The position numbers and the translations under genes were made by a program. The notes under the pieces were generated by a model. That model had not been told where the DNA came from and searched no databases. It worked only from the letters and a program-made list of their open reading frames with translations. Below are positions 17,724 through 27,431 of a stretch of 32,666 bases of DNA, in pieces (the stretch's first letter is position 1; every line of letters starts with the position of its first letter). Source of the DNA: Candidatus Aenigmatarchaeota archaeon (lineage in GTDB: Archaea; Aenigmatarchaeota; Aenigmatarchaeia; Aenigmatarchaeales; Aenigmatarchaeaceae); contig JAGGXH010000001.1 of NCBI GenBank assembly GCA_021163145.1, forward strand, positions 1-32,666. Reading direction: 5' to 3'.

Positions 17724-19412
17724 TTAAACTTTTCTGGTTTTAATAGCAACACCTTTTTCAAATTCTTTGATCTCATCTGAGTTCAACATAGCTTTTCCAA
17801 GTGCAATTATTTTCTTACCATCTGTAATAGCGATCTCTTCACCAGGAACAAAATCATCACATTTATCTACAAATTTTGCAAACAATGATTTACCTTCTTT
17901 AACATATTCTAGTGCTTCTTTATTGACAATAATCTTTTTCATGTTTATGTATTTAGCACCTTCTATAGTAGGTAAAAATAAACCATCGTTTGCTCTTATT
18001 GTTCCTAATAATTTTTTATTTTTCCAAATTCTTCTTATTCTACCTGTTTTTTTAGAAACCTCTACATTAAAATCAGTATTTATCTTAGAATTATATTGGT
18101 ATTTAATAATCATTTTAACAGCTTTTTTAGAATCTATTTTTATATCAAGAGGTTTTTTTGATAATAAAACAGATTGTCCAAATGGATATACTAATAATAG
18201 TTCTGGTGGTATTTTTCCAAAAGGTTTTAATAAAACATGATTTTTTGATTTTACATTTTTTAACATTTTCTTTGCTCTTATAACCTCAGGTCTATATTTT
18301 GATTCTTCACCAAGTTCAAAAAAAGCAGTTTTTTTAGTAAACAAATCTTTCTTTAAAAAATAATTTTTATGTTTTTTAAGAATATGTTTTAATGCTTCTA
18401 ACAAACTTGGGTGTGCTCTTACTCTTTGTTGAACAAGTTCCCATAATGAATTATTCTTGATGGCTTGTTTAATTGTATTTATTTCAGAGTAAGTAACATA
18501 TAAGTTATGCATTGCAAGAATTTTTTCTTTTTCAACTTGTGGCATTTGTCTTACTTGTTCTGGTGTATATGTTGAACAGATTGGGCATGAACAAGGAAAA
18601 TAGGATAAATCATTTAAATTATATGTCCCATGTTCTGTTAAATAACCATTTCTTTTAGCAGCAAGAGCATACATCGCACTATCAAATAAATCAACACCAA
18701 TTGCAATTAATAAAGAGAATATCATTGGGTGTCCAGCACCAAATGCATGAATAATTTTATTTGATGGTAGATTTTTCTTACATGTGATTATTATATCACA
18801 TAGTTCCTTGAATCTATATTGTTCCATTAAAGGAACAATTCCACCTATTGCAAATAAATCTGGATTTAATTTACTTGCTTGTTTACATGCATTTTTTCTC
18901 AAATCTAAATACATACCTCCTTGTATTGGTGCAACAAGATATTTATCAATCTTTTTTCTAGCACTTGAAATTCTTTTCATTGTTTCTTTTAATTTTATTT
19001 GTGCAATTTTTCTAGAATCTTCTGGTAAAGTAAATAAATCAACTGGTGTTATTATATCTGAACCTATTTTTTGTTGAAATTCTAATATTTGATCTTGATT
19101 TATATCTTTAATTCTTTGTGAATACATTTGATAAACTCCACTATCTGTATATATAATACCATCAAACTTTAGAAATTTATGTAAACCATCATCTAAGACA
19201 TTTTTCTTATATTTGCTTTTATCAATAATATAAGAATTTGTTATTATAATATTTGTGTTAAACTTAGATTTCATTTCTTGTGGTGATATTAATTGTATAT
19301 TAGGGTTAATAACAATACAAATATTTGGTGTTTCTATTGTTTTTTTGTTTACTGTAAACTTACATATTCTTCCAGCAGCATCTCTATTTATTAACTCTAA
19401 CATATTAAACAA
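17724..19412 (-). CDS. tgtA: archaeal tRNA-guanine (preQ0) transglycosylase with PUA domain
   Basis: TDSGVYQM, FGAGHPMIFSLLIAIGVDLFDSAMYALAAKRNGYLTEHGTYNLNDLSYFPCSCPICS (Zn site), C-terminal PUA. Confidence 0.95.
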   Translation of the reverse strand: MFNMLELINRDAAGRICKFTVNKKTIETPNICIVINPNIQLISPQEMKSKFNTNIIITNSYIIDKSKYKKNVLDDGLHKFLKFDGIIYTDSGVYQMYSQRIKDINQDQILEFQQKIGSDIITPVDLFTLPEDSRKIAQIKLKETMKRISSARKKIDKYLVAPIQGGMYLDLRKNACKQASKLNPDLFAIGGIVPLMEQYRFKELCDIIITCKKNLPSNKIIHAFGAGHPMIFSLLIAIGVDLFDSAMYALAAKRNGYLTEHGTYNLNDLSYFPCSCPICSTYTPEQVRQMPQVEKEKILAMHNLYVTYSEINTIKQAIKNNSLWELVQQRVRAHPSLLEALKHILKKHKNYFLKKDLFTKKTAFFELGEESKYRPEVIRAKKMLKNVKSKNHVLLKPFGKIPPELLLVYPFGQSVLLSKKPLDIKIDSKKAVKMIIKYQYNSKINTDFNVEVSKKTGRIRRIWKNKKLLGTIRANDGLFLPTIEGAKYINMKKIIVNKEALEYVKEGKSLFAKFVDKCDDFVPGEEIAITDGKKIIALGKAMLNSDEIKEFEKGVAIKTRKV

Positions 19413-19457
19413 TATGATTTTTTATTAAAAAAGATTTTATATTGTTATTTATATATC

Positions 19458-20081
19458 ATGTTTGAAATATTGTTTATGGGAAAAGTTCATTTTCAGGTAG
19501 GTAAATTGAGCTTTGATTTAATTATATTTGAAGATGTTTATTCTCCATTAGAAGATACAATATTGATTGCAAAACATATTCCTGAAAATTTAAATGGAAA
19601 GAAAGTATTAGAAATTGGTGTTGGTTGTGGAATATTATCTATTATTGCTGCAATACGTGGCGGAGATGTTACTGGAGTAGATATAAGTGAAGATGCATTA
19701 AAAAATACAAAATTAAATGCAGAAAAATATAATGTTGATATAAAATTAATTGAAAGTGACTTGTTTTCAAATATTAAAGGAAAATTTGATTTAATTATAT
19801 TTAATCCACCATATGTACCCTCTGATAAAAATGACAAATATCTTTCAAAAGGAATTAGATATGCTGTTTCAGGTGGATTATATGGAACTGATATAATAGA
19901 AAGATTTCTAGCTTCTTTCAAAAAACATTTAAATAAAAATGGAAAAGTATTGTTAATAATATCATCTCATAACAATATCAAACAAAAAATGGAAAAACAG
20001 GGATGGAGAAAAATTGATTCAGCAAATTTTTTCTTTGAAAAAATATATTTAATGGAATATATTTATAATTCAGCTAAATAA
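19458..20081 (+). CDS. HemK/PrmC-family N5-glutamine methyltransferase
   Basis: YSPLEDT, VLEIGVGCGILSIIAAI, NPPYVP. The start could be 19458 or the internal ATG at 19476. Confidence 0.88.
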   Translation: MFEILFMGKVHFQVGKLSFDLIIFEDVYSPLEDTILIAKHIPENLNGKKVLEIGVGCGILSIIAAIRGGDVTGVDISEDALKNTKLNAEKYNVDIKLIESDLFSNIKGKFDLIIFNPPYVPSDKNDKYLSKGIRYAVSGGLYGTDIIERFLASFKKHLNKNGKVLLIISSHNNIKQKMEKQGWRKIDSANFFFEKIYLMEYIYNSAK

Positions 20082-20632
20082 CTATCTATAATCTGTTTCA
20101 CATTTTCAATATTTTTTATTAAATCATTGCTTGCATTAACTAAACAAACATTTTTTACATCTCTATAATCATTATAATACTGTAAAAAGGCATTATTTAT
20201 TTTTCTAACATAATCAATATCTTGTTCTCCCCATGAGGTTCTTCCTCTTTTCTTTATTCTATCAAATATTATTTCATCAGGTGCATGTAAGATTATTTCT
20301 AAATCAGGTTCTTTTAAATCAAGTTTTTGTAGAATTGTCTTGAATATTTCAAGTTGATAATCATTCATGTTAGCTTTTGAATATATGTATATAGAACTTT
20401 TTCCTCTATCAGAAATATATATTCCATTATTATTCATTTGTGCTTCTTTTAAAATCATTTGTCTTAAGAACCAGCATTGTGATAAAAATATATCACCATT
20501 AGGACCTATTTTTGGTGGTGGTAATAAATTATCTTTTAATTCTTCAATAAACGTATAATGATATTTTTTAGAAAGTTCTCTGCATATACTTGTTTTACCA
20601 ATTCCATGACAACCTTCTACAGCAATATACAT
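20063..20632 (-). CDS. deoxynucleoside/thymidylate kinase-like P-loop kinase
   Basis: EGCHGIGKTS Walker A, SDRGKSS (DR motif), lid-like RIKKRGRTSWGE. Confidence 0.78.
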   Translation of the reverse strand: MYIAVEGCHGIGKTSICRELSKKYHYTFIEELKDNLLPPPKIGPNGDIFLSQCWFLRQMILKEAQMNNNGIYISDRGKSSIYIYSKANMNDYQLEIFKTILQKLDLKEPDLEIILHAPDEIIFDRIKKRGRTSWGEQDIDYVRKINNAFLQYYNDYRDVKNVCLVNASNDLIKNIENVKQIIDSYLAEL

Positions 20633-20717
20633 GAATGAAAAACTAGTGATTTTTTTATTTAAGCTTTTATTTACATAAAAATATTTGTTAGAAAAATTGT
20701 TTTAACTTGTATATCTT

Positions 20718-21014
20718 CTAAGCCTTATAACGACGAATAATTGGATATTCTTCAAATCTATAAAGTGTTTTACACTTTGGACAACCAGCTGCATAAATTT
20801 TTATTGCTCTTTCATCCAACTCCCTAATGATATTATCTGAAGCAACATCGGTACCAAGATTATCATGATAATCCATTTTTGAAATTATTAGTTTTTCATT
20901 ATTACATTCTGGTCTAGGGCATGTAAAATATTTTTCTATATGTTCATATGCTGTTTCTTGAATTTCAGGTGGTAACTCTAATACAGACAATTTATTTACT
21001 TCTTCTTCAGTCAT
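20718..21014 (-). CDS. small zinc-binding protein (CPRPEC...CPKC)
   Basis: FTCPRPECNNEKLIISKMDYHDN...YAAGCPKCKTLYRFEE. Confidence 0.6.
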   Translation of the reverse strand: MTEEEVNKLSVLELPPEIQETAYEHIEKYFTCPRPECNNEKLIISKMDYHDNLGTDVASDNIIRELDERAIKIYAAGCPKCKTLYRFEEYPIIRRYKA

Positions 21015-21036
21015 ATATTCTGTTATATGATTTATA

Positions 21037-21060
21037 TATACAGTAAAATATACAGTAAAA
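21037..21060. repeat. perfect 12-bp tandem duplication TATACAGTAAAA x2 in a divergent promoter
   Basis: Direct reading of 21037-21048 and 21049-21060. Confidence 0.85.
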
Positions 21061-21136
21061 CTTAAATACTTTTCTATAATAATAGAAAACTTTTTGAAAT
21101 TAAATGTTTTTAAAGTCTTAATTATTATTCTTAGTT

Positions 21137-22390
21137 ATGAAGCAAGAAATAATATTTCTTTCTTCAGGAAAATGTTCTTGGGGAAAATGTTTTGCATGTG
21201 GATGGGGAAAGTTAAAAGGCCCAGAACCTAATTTACATAGATTAAAGAATATTATAGATAAGAAATTTAAAAAATTGAAAAACATAGATAGATTGAAAAT
21301 ATTTGTAAGTGGATCATTTTTAGATGACAAACAATTTCCAAAATCTATAAGAAAATATATAATACAAAAAATTAAAGAAAATAATATAAAACAACTTGTC
21401 ATTGAATCACGACCAGAATTTATTTCAAATGAATCATTGTCTGATTTTAAAGGAATTGATTTATATGTTGCAATTGGATTAGAATGTGCTGATAACAAAA
21501 TATTAAAAAAATATAATAAAGGTTATACAGTTGAAGATTTTGTAAGAGCAGCTGAAATTTTGCATAAGAATAATTTTAAAGTAAGAACATATTTAATGGT
21601 TAATTTACCATTTTTAAAAGACATTAAAAAAGATTTAGATAAATCTGTTAAATTTGCAAAAAAATATTCTGATGAAATTGTGCTAATAAACACATTTCCT
21701 CATAGTGAATCAGCTTTATATGATTTATATATAAAAGGAAAATGGAAACCATTAGATAGACAACAGTTTGATAAAATAACAAAAAAATATAAGAATATTG
21801 AAAAAGATTTTGATAATTTTGCATTTATTCCAAGATTTAAACAGAAACCATTGGTAAAAGGAGCAACAAAAGAAAGTTTGTTACATCCTTATTTTGAGAT
21901 ATGGCAAGATTATATACAAAGATTTTACAAAAACCCTTCTAAAAAACCAGTACTGTTCCTTCCTTGTGCATTTAAAAAACCATATTCAAAGTCAAAATTA
22001 CACAAAGCAATATTTTCAGTTGTTAATAAAGATAAAGTGCATCCTGTTGTAATATCATCTCCAGGAGTAATACCATATGAATTTATTGACAAATATCCAT
22101 TTAATAAATATGACTGGCCAGAATGGGAAGAAACATCAGAAATAAAAAAAATATATATTCAAGTTACACAAAAAAGAATTGAAAAATATCTGAAAAACCA
22201 TAAATATAGAAAATATTATTGCTATCTGAAATATGATTCTGAAACTTACAAAGCACTTTCAAAAGCATGTAAGAAACTAAAAATAAAATTGGTGAATATA
22301 TTACCAGAACATGTTTATGAAAAAATAAAATATAGAAAAAATTCATTATCATTACCAGAAGCAACAAAATTTTTAAAGGTGTTTAAGTGA
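21137..22390 (+). CDS. RaSEA-like radical SAM domain fused to an ArcS-type (DUF5591-like) domain: putative archaeosine synthase
   Basis: Radical SAM cysteines GKCSWGKCFACGWG; IFVSGSFLDD, VIESRPEF, AIGLECADNKILKKYNKGYTVEDFVRAAEIL (RaSEA-like); then PCAFKKPYSKSKLHKAIF and VVISSPGVIPYEFIDKYPFNKYDWPEW (ArcS core-like). Confidence 0.85.
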   Translation: MKQEIIFLSSGKCSWGKCFACGWGKLKGPEPNLHRLKNIIDKKFKKLKNIDRLKIFVSGSFLDDKQFPKSIRKYIIQKIKENNIKQLVIESRPEFISNESLSDFKGIDLYVAIGLECADNKILKKYNKGYTVEDFVRAAEILHKNNFKVRTYLMVNLPFLKDIKKDLDKSVKFAKKYSDEIVLINTFPHSESALYDLYIKGKWKPLDRQQFDKITKKYKNIEKDFDNFAFIPRFKQKPLVKGATKESLLHPYFEIWQDYIQRFYKNPSKKPVLFLPCAFKKPYSKSKLHKAIFSVVNKDKVHPVVISSPGVIPYEFIDKYPFNKYDWPEWEETSEIKKIYIQVTQKRIEKYLKNHKYRKYYCYLKYDSETYKALSKACKKLKIKLVNILPEHVYEKIKYRKNSLSLPEATKFLKVFK

Positions 22391-23067
22391 GACTTGGAGT
22401 TCTTTTTTCTGGAGGAAAGGATTCAGTTTATGCAATGTATAAAGCAATGCAAGAGCATGATATAGTTTGTTTAATTACTGTTGTTTCTAAGAATCCAGAA
22501 AGTTTTATGTTCCATACACCAAATATTGAATTAACAGAGATTCAATCAAAAGCTCTTGATATACCAATTATTTCAATTGTTTCAAGTGGTATTAAAGAAA
22601 AAGAATTAGATGATTTAAAAGAAGTAATTAATCGCACAATAAAAAAGTTTAATATAGATGGGATTGTTACAGGTTCAGTTGAATCTGTTTATCAATCTAC
22701 ACGAATTCAGAAAATATGTAATGAATTAAATATCTGGTGTTTTAATCCAATCTGGCTTATTGATCAGATAGATTTATTAGAAAAAATGGTTGAAAAAGGT
22801 TTTAGGATAATTATTACTGGTGTTTTTGCACAACCATTTGATAAAAAATGGCTTGGAAGAGAGATTGATTATGAAACAATACAAGATCTTAAGGATTTAG
22901 CAAATAAATACGATATAAATCCTGCAGGTGAGGGTGGGGAAATTGAGACATTTGTGATAGATGGGCCAATATTTAAGAAAAAAATAGAAATCTTAAAAAC
23001 AAATAAGGAATATTCAGATTATTCTGGAACTCTTTTAATTGAAAAACTAAAGGTAGTTGAAAAATGA
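22387..23067 (+). CDS. dph6: diphthine--ammonia ligase (ATP-PPase, Dph6-like)
   Basis: GTG start overlapping the upstream TGA; LFSGGKDSVYA PP-loop; GIVTGSVESVYQSTRIQ; GEGGEIETFV. Confidence 0.88.
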   Translation: MRLGVLFSGGKDSVYAMYKAMQEHDIVCLITVVSKNPESFMFHTPNIELTEIQSKALDIPIISIVSSGIKEKELDDLKEVINRTIKKFNIDGIVTGSVESVYQSTRIQKICNELNIWCFNPIWLIDQIDLLEKMVEKGFRIIITGVFAQPFDKKWLGREIDYETIQDLKDLANKYDINPAGEGGEIETFVIDGPIFKKKIEILKTNKEYSDYSGTLLIEKLKVVEK

Positions 23068-23597
23068 TACTTATTGTTGATATGTGCTATAGAAAAAAAT
23101 CTCTAAGTTATTATGAATTTGTAAGACCTATTGAAGATATAGTTAAAGACAATTTTATTGTAAAGCATTTTTCTGAGTTAAAAGATTTTAATTTTTCTAA
23201 TATAGATAAAATAATCTTTTGTGGAACCGCTCTAAAAGATATAGAATATACAAAACATATTAATTTGTTTGAGTGGTTAAAAAATATTGACAAGCCTGTT
23301 CTTGGAATCTGTGCAGGTATGCAGATTATTTCTTTAGTCTTTGGTGGAGAATTAATTAAAAAAACAAAAATAGGTATGAATAAAATAGCAGTAGTTAAAG
23401 ACAACAAAATTTTAACTAAAAAAGAATTTGAAGCATATGAATTGCATAATTTTTCAACCAATGTTCCTGAAAAATTTGAAATAATTGCAAAATCTAATAA
23501 CTCTGTTGAGGCAATTAGATATAAGAATATATATGGTGTTTTATTTCATCCAGAAGTTAGAAACAAAGAAATTATTAGAAATTTTGTTACTCTATAA
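23064..23597 (+). CDS. class I glutamine amidotransferase (GMP synthase subunit A-like)
   Basis: VLGICAGMQII nucleophile elbow; VLFHPEVRNKE catalytic His/Glu; ATGA overlap with dph6. Confidence 0.82.
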   Translation: MILIVDMCYRKKSLSYYEFVRPIEDIVKDNFIVKHFSELKDFNFSNIDKIIFCGTALKDIEYTKHINLFEWLKNIDKPVLGICAGMQIISLVFGGELIKKTKIGMNKIAVVKDNKILTKKEFEAYELHNFSTNVPEKFEIIAKSNNSVEAIRYKNIYGVLFHPEVRNKEIIRNFVTL

Positions 23598-23766
23598 TTT
23601 TTACATGATATGGTTTATCACTACCTGAAACTTCTATCATTTTTGGTTTTCCCATTTTAGAATATGCAGTTTCTGGTATTGCAAATCTTTTCTTTGTTTG
23701 TGTATTCTTATAGTTGGCAATACCATTTTCAACTGACAATAGTTCAAATATTTCTTCTTTTGGCAT
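23587..23766 (-). CDS. small conserved-looking protein (59 aa)
   Basis: Manual translation MPKEEIFELLSVENGIANYKNTQTKKRFAIPETAYSKMGKPKMIEVSGSDKPYHVKIIE*; not in the ORF track; convergent 11-bp overlap with the amidotransferase. Confidence 0.6.
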   Translation of the reverse strand: MPKEEIFELLSVENGIANYKNTQTKKRFAIPETAYSKMGKPKMIEVSGSDKPYHVKIIE

Positions 23767-23791
23767 AAAATTTTTAATTATAATAAAGTAT

Positions 23792-24877
23792 TTAAATTAA
23801 CCACTTTCCATTTTTCATAACAACTTTTCCATCTACAATTATTTTTCCATCTTTTCTTAGGTCTTTTACAATATCCCAATGCAATGCAGATTTATTTGGT
23901 TGCCCACATTCTTTATATGCCATTCCAAATGCTAGATGTATTGTTCCACCTATTTTCTCATCAAACAACAAATTTTTTGTAAATTTGTTTATCTTTGGGT
24001 TCATACCTAACCCAATTTCACCAATATACCTTGATCCTTTGTCTGTATCTAACATCTTATTTAGAAAGTTTTCATTTTTATCTGCAGTTGCTTTTATACA
24101 TTTTCCATTTTTAAATTCACAATATATGTTTGTGACCTCAACTCCTGATCTAATTGCTGGATATGTAAATCTTATATAACCATTTACAGAATATTTTTGT
24201 GGAGCACCAAATACTTCTCCACCAGGCATATTTTCATGCCCATCATCAAGAACAAAACTTTTAGGGTATATTTTCATTGTTAGATCTGTATCTTTAGAAA
24301 CAATTCTAAATTCTGTTGACTTGTTTAAATAATCTCTTATTCTTTTCCATTTTTTTGAAAGCTTTTTCCAATCTAATAAACATGCATTAAAGAAGAAATT
24401 CTCGTATTCTTCTAAACTCATTTCTGCATCTTGTGCAAGCGCATTTGTTGGAAAATCCATTGTACATCTATATATCTTTGGCTTTGCATTTACAATATAA
24501 TCAGTTATTTTGTTAGTAACTTTATTTCTAATGGCGATTTTCTTTGGATCAATATTACTTAATTCTCTTGTGTTTAATGGTGATCCTATTCCTAAGAACT
24601 TTTGAGTATTTTTTACCTCATACCAATATATTTTTGGAAAATGTGTTAATTGTTCCTTAGAAGCATTTTTATAATAAAAATATGTAAGCCCAGGTATTCC
24701 AAGATGTATAGATGGATATGCACCTTTTTTCAAAACAAGCTTGTAAACTTCTTTTACTAAATCTTGTGATGGAATATCTGCAGAAATTATAACTCTTTCT
24801 CCTTTTTTTACAAATAAAGAATATTCAACAACAATTTTTGCTAGTTTTTTGATTCTTGGATCAGTCATTATAATCAC
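23792..24877 (-). CDS. M29 family aminopeptidase
   Basis: Glu/His/Asp metal-site pattern: GGEVFGAP, EIGLGMNP, GTIHLAFGMAY, LHWDIV. Confidence 0.88.
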   Translation of the reverse strand: MIIMTDPRIKKLAKIVVEYSLFVKKGERVIISADIPSQDLVKEVYKLVLKKGAYPSIHLGIPGLTYFYYKNASKEQLTHFPKIYWYEVKNTQKFLGIGSPLNTRELSNIDPKKIAIRNKVTNKITDYIVNAKPKIYRCTMDFPTNALAQDAEMSLEEYENFFFNACLLDWKKLSKKWKRIRDYLNKSTEFRIVSKDTDLTMKIYPKSFVLDDGHENMPGGEVFGAPQKYSVNGYIRFTYPAIRSGVEVTNIYCEFKNGKCIKATADKNENFLNKMLDTDKGSRYIGEIGLGMNPKINKFTKNLLFDEKIGGTIHLAFGMAYKECGQPNKSALHWDIVKDLRKDGKIIVDGKVVMKNGKWLI

Positions 24878-25516
24878 CTATATGTCTTTATTTAAATTTT
24901 TAATACCTTTTTTAGTTAATAAATACATATCTTCAATTCTTATTCCTCCAAAAGACCCATGTAAACCAGGTTCTAATGTAAATATATCACCTACTTTAAA
25001 AACATCTTTTGATTTTGGACTAATTTTTGGTTTTTGGTGAATTCTTTTTCCAACTCCATGTCCAAGTGCATATGGAAATTTATATTTTGTATGTTTCTTT
25101 AGATAGTTTCTAACAATAATATCAACTTTAGAACAAGGAACTCCTGACTTAATTTCATTTTCAGCAAGCTTTTTTGCATTTTGTATTAATTTAATTAATT
25201 TTAATTTTTTAATATCAGGGTTTATGCAAAATGTTCTAGTAACATCTGTTTTCTTATTACCAACCACAACACCAAAATCTATAATTGCAAACTGATTTTC
25301 TTTTAGTTTTTTATTAGTTGGTTTAGGATGTATTGCTTTTGCATTTATGCCAAATGAGACAATTGGTGTAAATGATAATTTTTTTGCACCTAATTGTAAT
25401 GCTTTATTTTTCATTAAATCTGCAACTTGTTTTTCTGTTATTCCAGGTTCTAATATTTTATCTAATATCTTAAAACATTGTTTTGTTATTTTAATTGCTT
25501 TGGTTAGGTCATTCAT
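24878..25516 (-). CDS. M24 family peptidase (Xaa-Pro/methionyl aminopeptidase-like)
   Basis: FTPIVSFGINAKAIHPKP, AIIDFGVVVGNKKTDVTRTF, ALGHGVGKRIHQKP, FTLEPGLHG. Confidence 0.88.
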   Translation of the reverse strand: MNDLTKAIKITKQCFKILDKILEPGITEKQVADLMKNKALQLGAKKLSFTPIVSFGINAKAIHPKPTNKKLKENQFAIIDFGVVVGNKKTDVTRTFCINPDIKKLKLIKLIQNAKKLAENEIKSGVPCSKVDIIVRNYLKKHTKYKFPYALGHGVGKRIHQKPKISPKSKDVFKVGDIFTLEPGLHGSFGGIRIEDMYLLTKKGIKNLNKDI

Positions 25517-25713
25517 AAGAATATAATTAATATTGATGCTTATATTTAACTATGATTGATATATATATGAATATATATGAATACAAATTTTATAATTATT
25601 ATATTATTATACACTAACACTATTTTAGTTAAACTTTAAATTTAATTTATCCCAACAGGTTTTGAAAAAATATAGAAAAGCAATTATTTAAGAATTGAAA
25701 AATAATAATAAAT

Positions 25714-26592
25714 ATGGAAAATAGTTACTTAAGACAGGTCTCACAATTTGGGCCATTATCAGCTTATGATATTTGGTTTATAGATTTTAATTATGATCCG
25801 AACGAATTAAAAAGACGAACATTTTGGAGAAGGACAAATATCTTTGATTATGAAAAGCAAATAAATGAAACATTTGATATAATAAAAAATACATATCATG
25901 AAAAATTATTATATTTTGGTATATGTGGAAGTTATAAAAACGGTACTCAAGATAAAAATTCAGATATTGATGTAATTTCGGTTGTTTCTTCATTAATACA
26001 AGAACCATTATATACTCATGCTGATGCAAAATTAATTGAAAAACAAGAACTTAAAAAATATTTAGAATATGGCGAACCACTTATAACAAATTTCTTTTTA
26101 AATTCTAAACCATTCTATGATATAGATAATATAGAAAATATGAAAAGCATAAAACCTGTAAAGAAAAAAGCAATACCATTTCTTTTAACAAAGGCTGATT
26201 TTTATATTGATTCAATAAAAATAATAAAACTTGTTGCTAAAAAATATGATAAAATGATAGAAAGCATAAATAAATTAAATTTAACAATCTCTACTAAAGG
26301 TTGTGCAAATATAAGAGATTTCTATCTTAAAGCTGCACTAGAAAGAATGCATTCTTCTTCAGTTTCTCTAGCAGAAGCATTACACATCAAAGAAAATGAA
26401 ATTGTTGTTGATCTGCAAGAACTTTATGAATATATTGCAAAAAAAGATGAATATATAGCAAAAACTATGAAGGAAATTAGAAATAGAAGAAAACAATGTT
26501 CAGCAAGGATAAAAAATATTACTATTCCAGAGTTTGAAGAATTTTTAAATAAAACAGAACTAAATAATAAAAAGTTAAAGAGTATGATTTAA
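25714..26592 (+). CDS. nucleotidyltransferase-fold protein with helical C-terminal domain
   Basis: GSYKNGTQDKNSDIDVISVV (GSX..GX..SDIDV); helical C-terminal half. Confidence 0.78.
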   Translation: MENSYLRQVSQFGPLSAYDIWFIDFNYDPNELKRRTFWRRTNIFDYEKQINETFDIIKNTYHEKLLYFGICGSYKNGTQDKNSDIDVISVVSSLIQEPLYTHADAKLIEKQELKKYLEYGEPLITNFFLNSKPFYDIDNIENMKSIKPVKKKAIPFLLTKADFYIDSIKIIKLVAKKYDKMIESINKLNLTISTKGCANIRDFYLKAALERMHSSSVSLAEALHIKENEIVVDLQELYEYIAKKDEYIAKTMKEIRNRRKQCSARIKNITIPEFEEFLNKTELNNKKLKSMI

Positions 26593-27380
26593 TGATAAAA
26601 ATAGGTGTACCATATTGGTATGGTGAACATCCTTTTAATAAATTTGTTAAAAAAACAATAAAGCAAAATATAGATTTTATTGAGATATCTCTTAACTATC
26701 CACATCCTGATAAAATAGGTGATATTGAAACAATAAAAAGAAAATTCAATATTGATATTTCTTTCCATTCTGCATGGGCAGATATTTCATTGTGTAATCC
26801 AATTGATAGTATCAGGAAAACATCTATTGAAATAATAAAAAACCATATCAACTTTTCTAAAAAATTCAATCCATTATATTTTGTTTTTCATCAAAGTACA
26901 AGACTACCTACAATTAAATTTGATGATATAAGAGATATTATATACAAAAATGCTATTAAAACAACAGAAAATTTATTTGAATTTGGTAATAATATTGCTT
27001 TAGAAAACATGTCATTCCCTTTATTATTCGGGAGTTCAACAGATATGTTGTTTATTCTAAATAATGAAAATGGAAATATATGCTTGGATATAGGCCATAT
27101 TGCAAAATATTGTGCAAGGACAAGAAAAAATTTTAAAGAAGAGTTTGATAAATGGATAAATATATTTAAAGAAAAAATATTGGTTGTTCATTTACATGAT
27201 TTTATTCCACCAGAAAAAGACCATGTTCCAATTGGTACAGGAAAGTTAGATATTGAATATATAATAAAAAGAATAAAGGAAACTAATTGCAAATATATAC
27301 TTCTTGAATATCATCACAATTTCAATTTTAATACATATGGTAGAGATATAACTAAAATAAGAAATATGTTAAATATTTAA
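26592..27380 (+). CDS. TIM-barrel protein of the AP endonuclease 2 / sugar isomerase superfamily
   Basis: FIEISLNYP, DISFHSAW, ALENMSFP, NICLDIGHIAKY, VVHLHDF, ILLEYHH; start overlaps the upstream stop. Confidence 0.8.
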   Translation: MIKIGVPYWYGEHPFNKFVKKTIKQNIDFIEISLNYPHPDKIGDIETIKRKFNIDISFHSAWADISLCNPIDSIRKTSIEIIKNHINFSKKFNPLYFVFHQSTRLPTIKFDDIRDIIYKNAIKTTENLFEFGNNIALENMSFPLLFGSSTDMLFILNNENGNICLDIGHIAKYCARTRKNFKEEFDKWINIFKEKILVVHLHDFIPPEKDHVPIGTGKLDIEYIIKRIKETNCKYILLEYHHNFNFNTYGRDITKIRNMLNI

Positions 27381-27431
27381 ATCTATCTTTTTAATAAAAA
27401 CAAATAGTGGTGTGATATAAAACCACACCAA

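Noticed and set aside
17767-18240. 157-aa plus-strand ORF opposite tgtA
   Set aside because: Antisense to the PUA-containing C-terminal part of TgtA.
25550-25640. Repetitive ATATATATGAA tract as a possible repeat array or RNA gene
   Set aside because: Short AT-rich low-complexity sequence with only two imperfect copies and no stable GC-containing stem.
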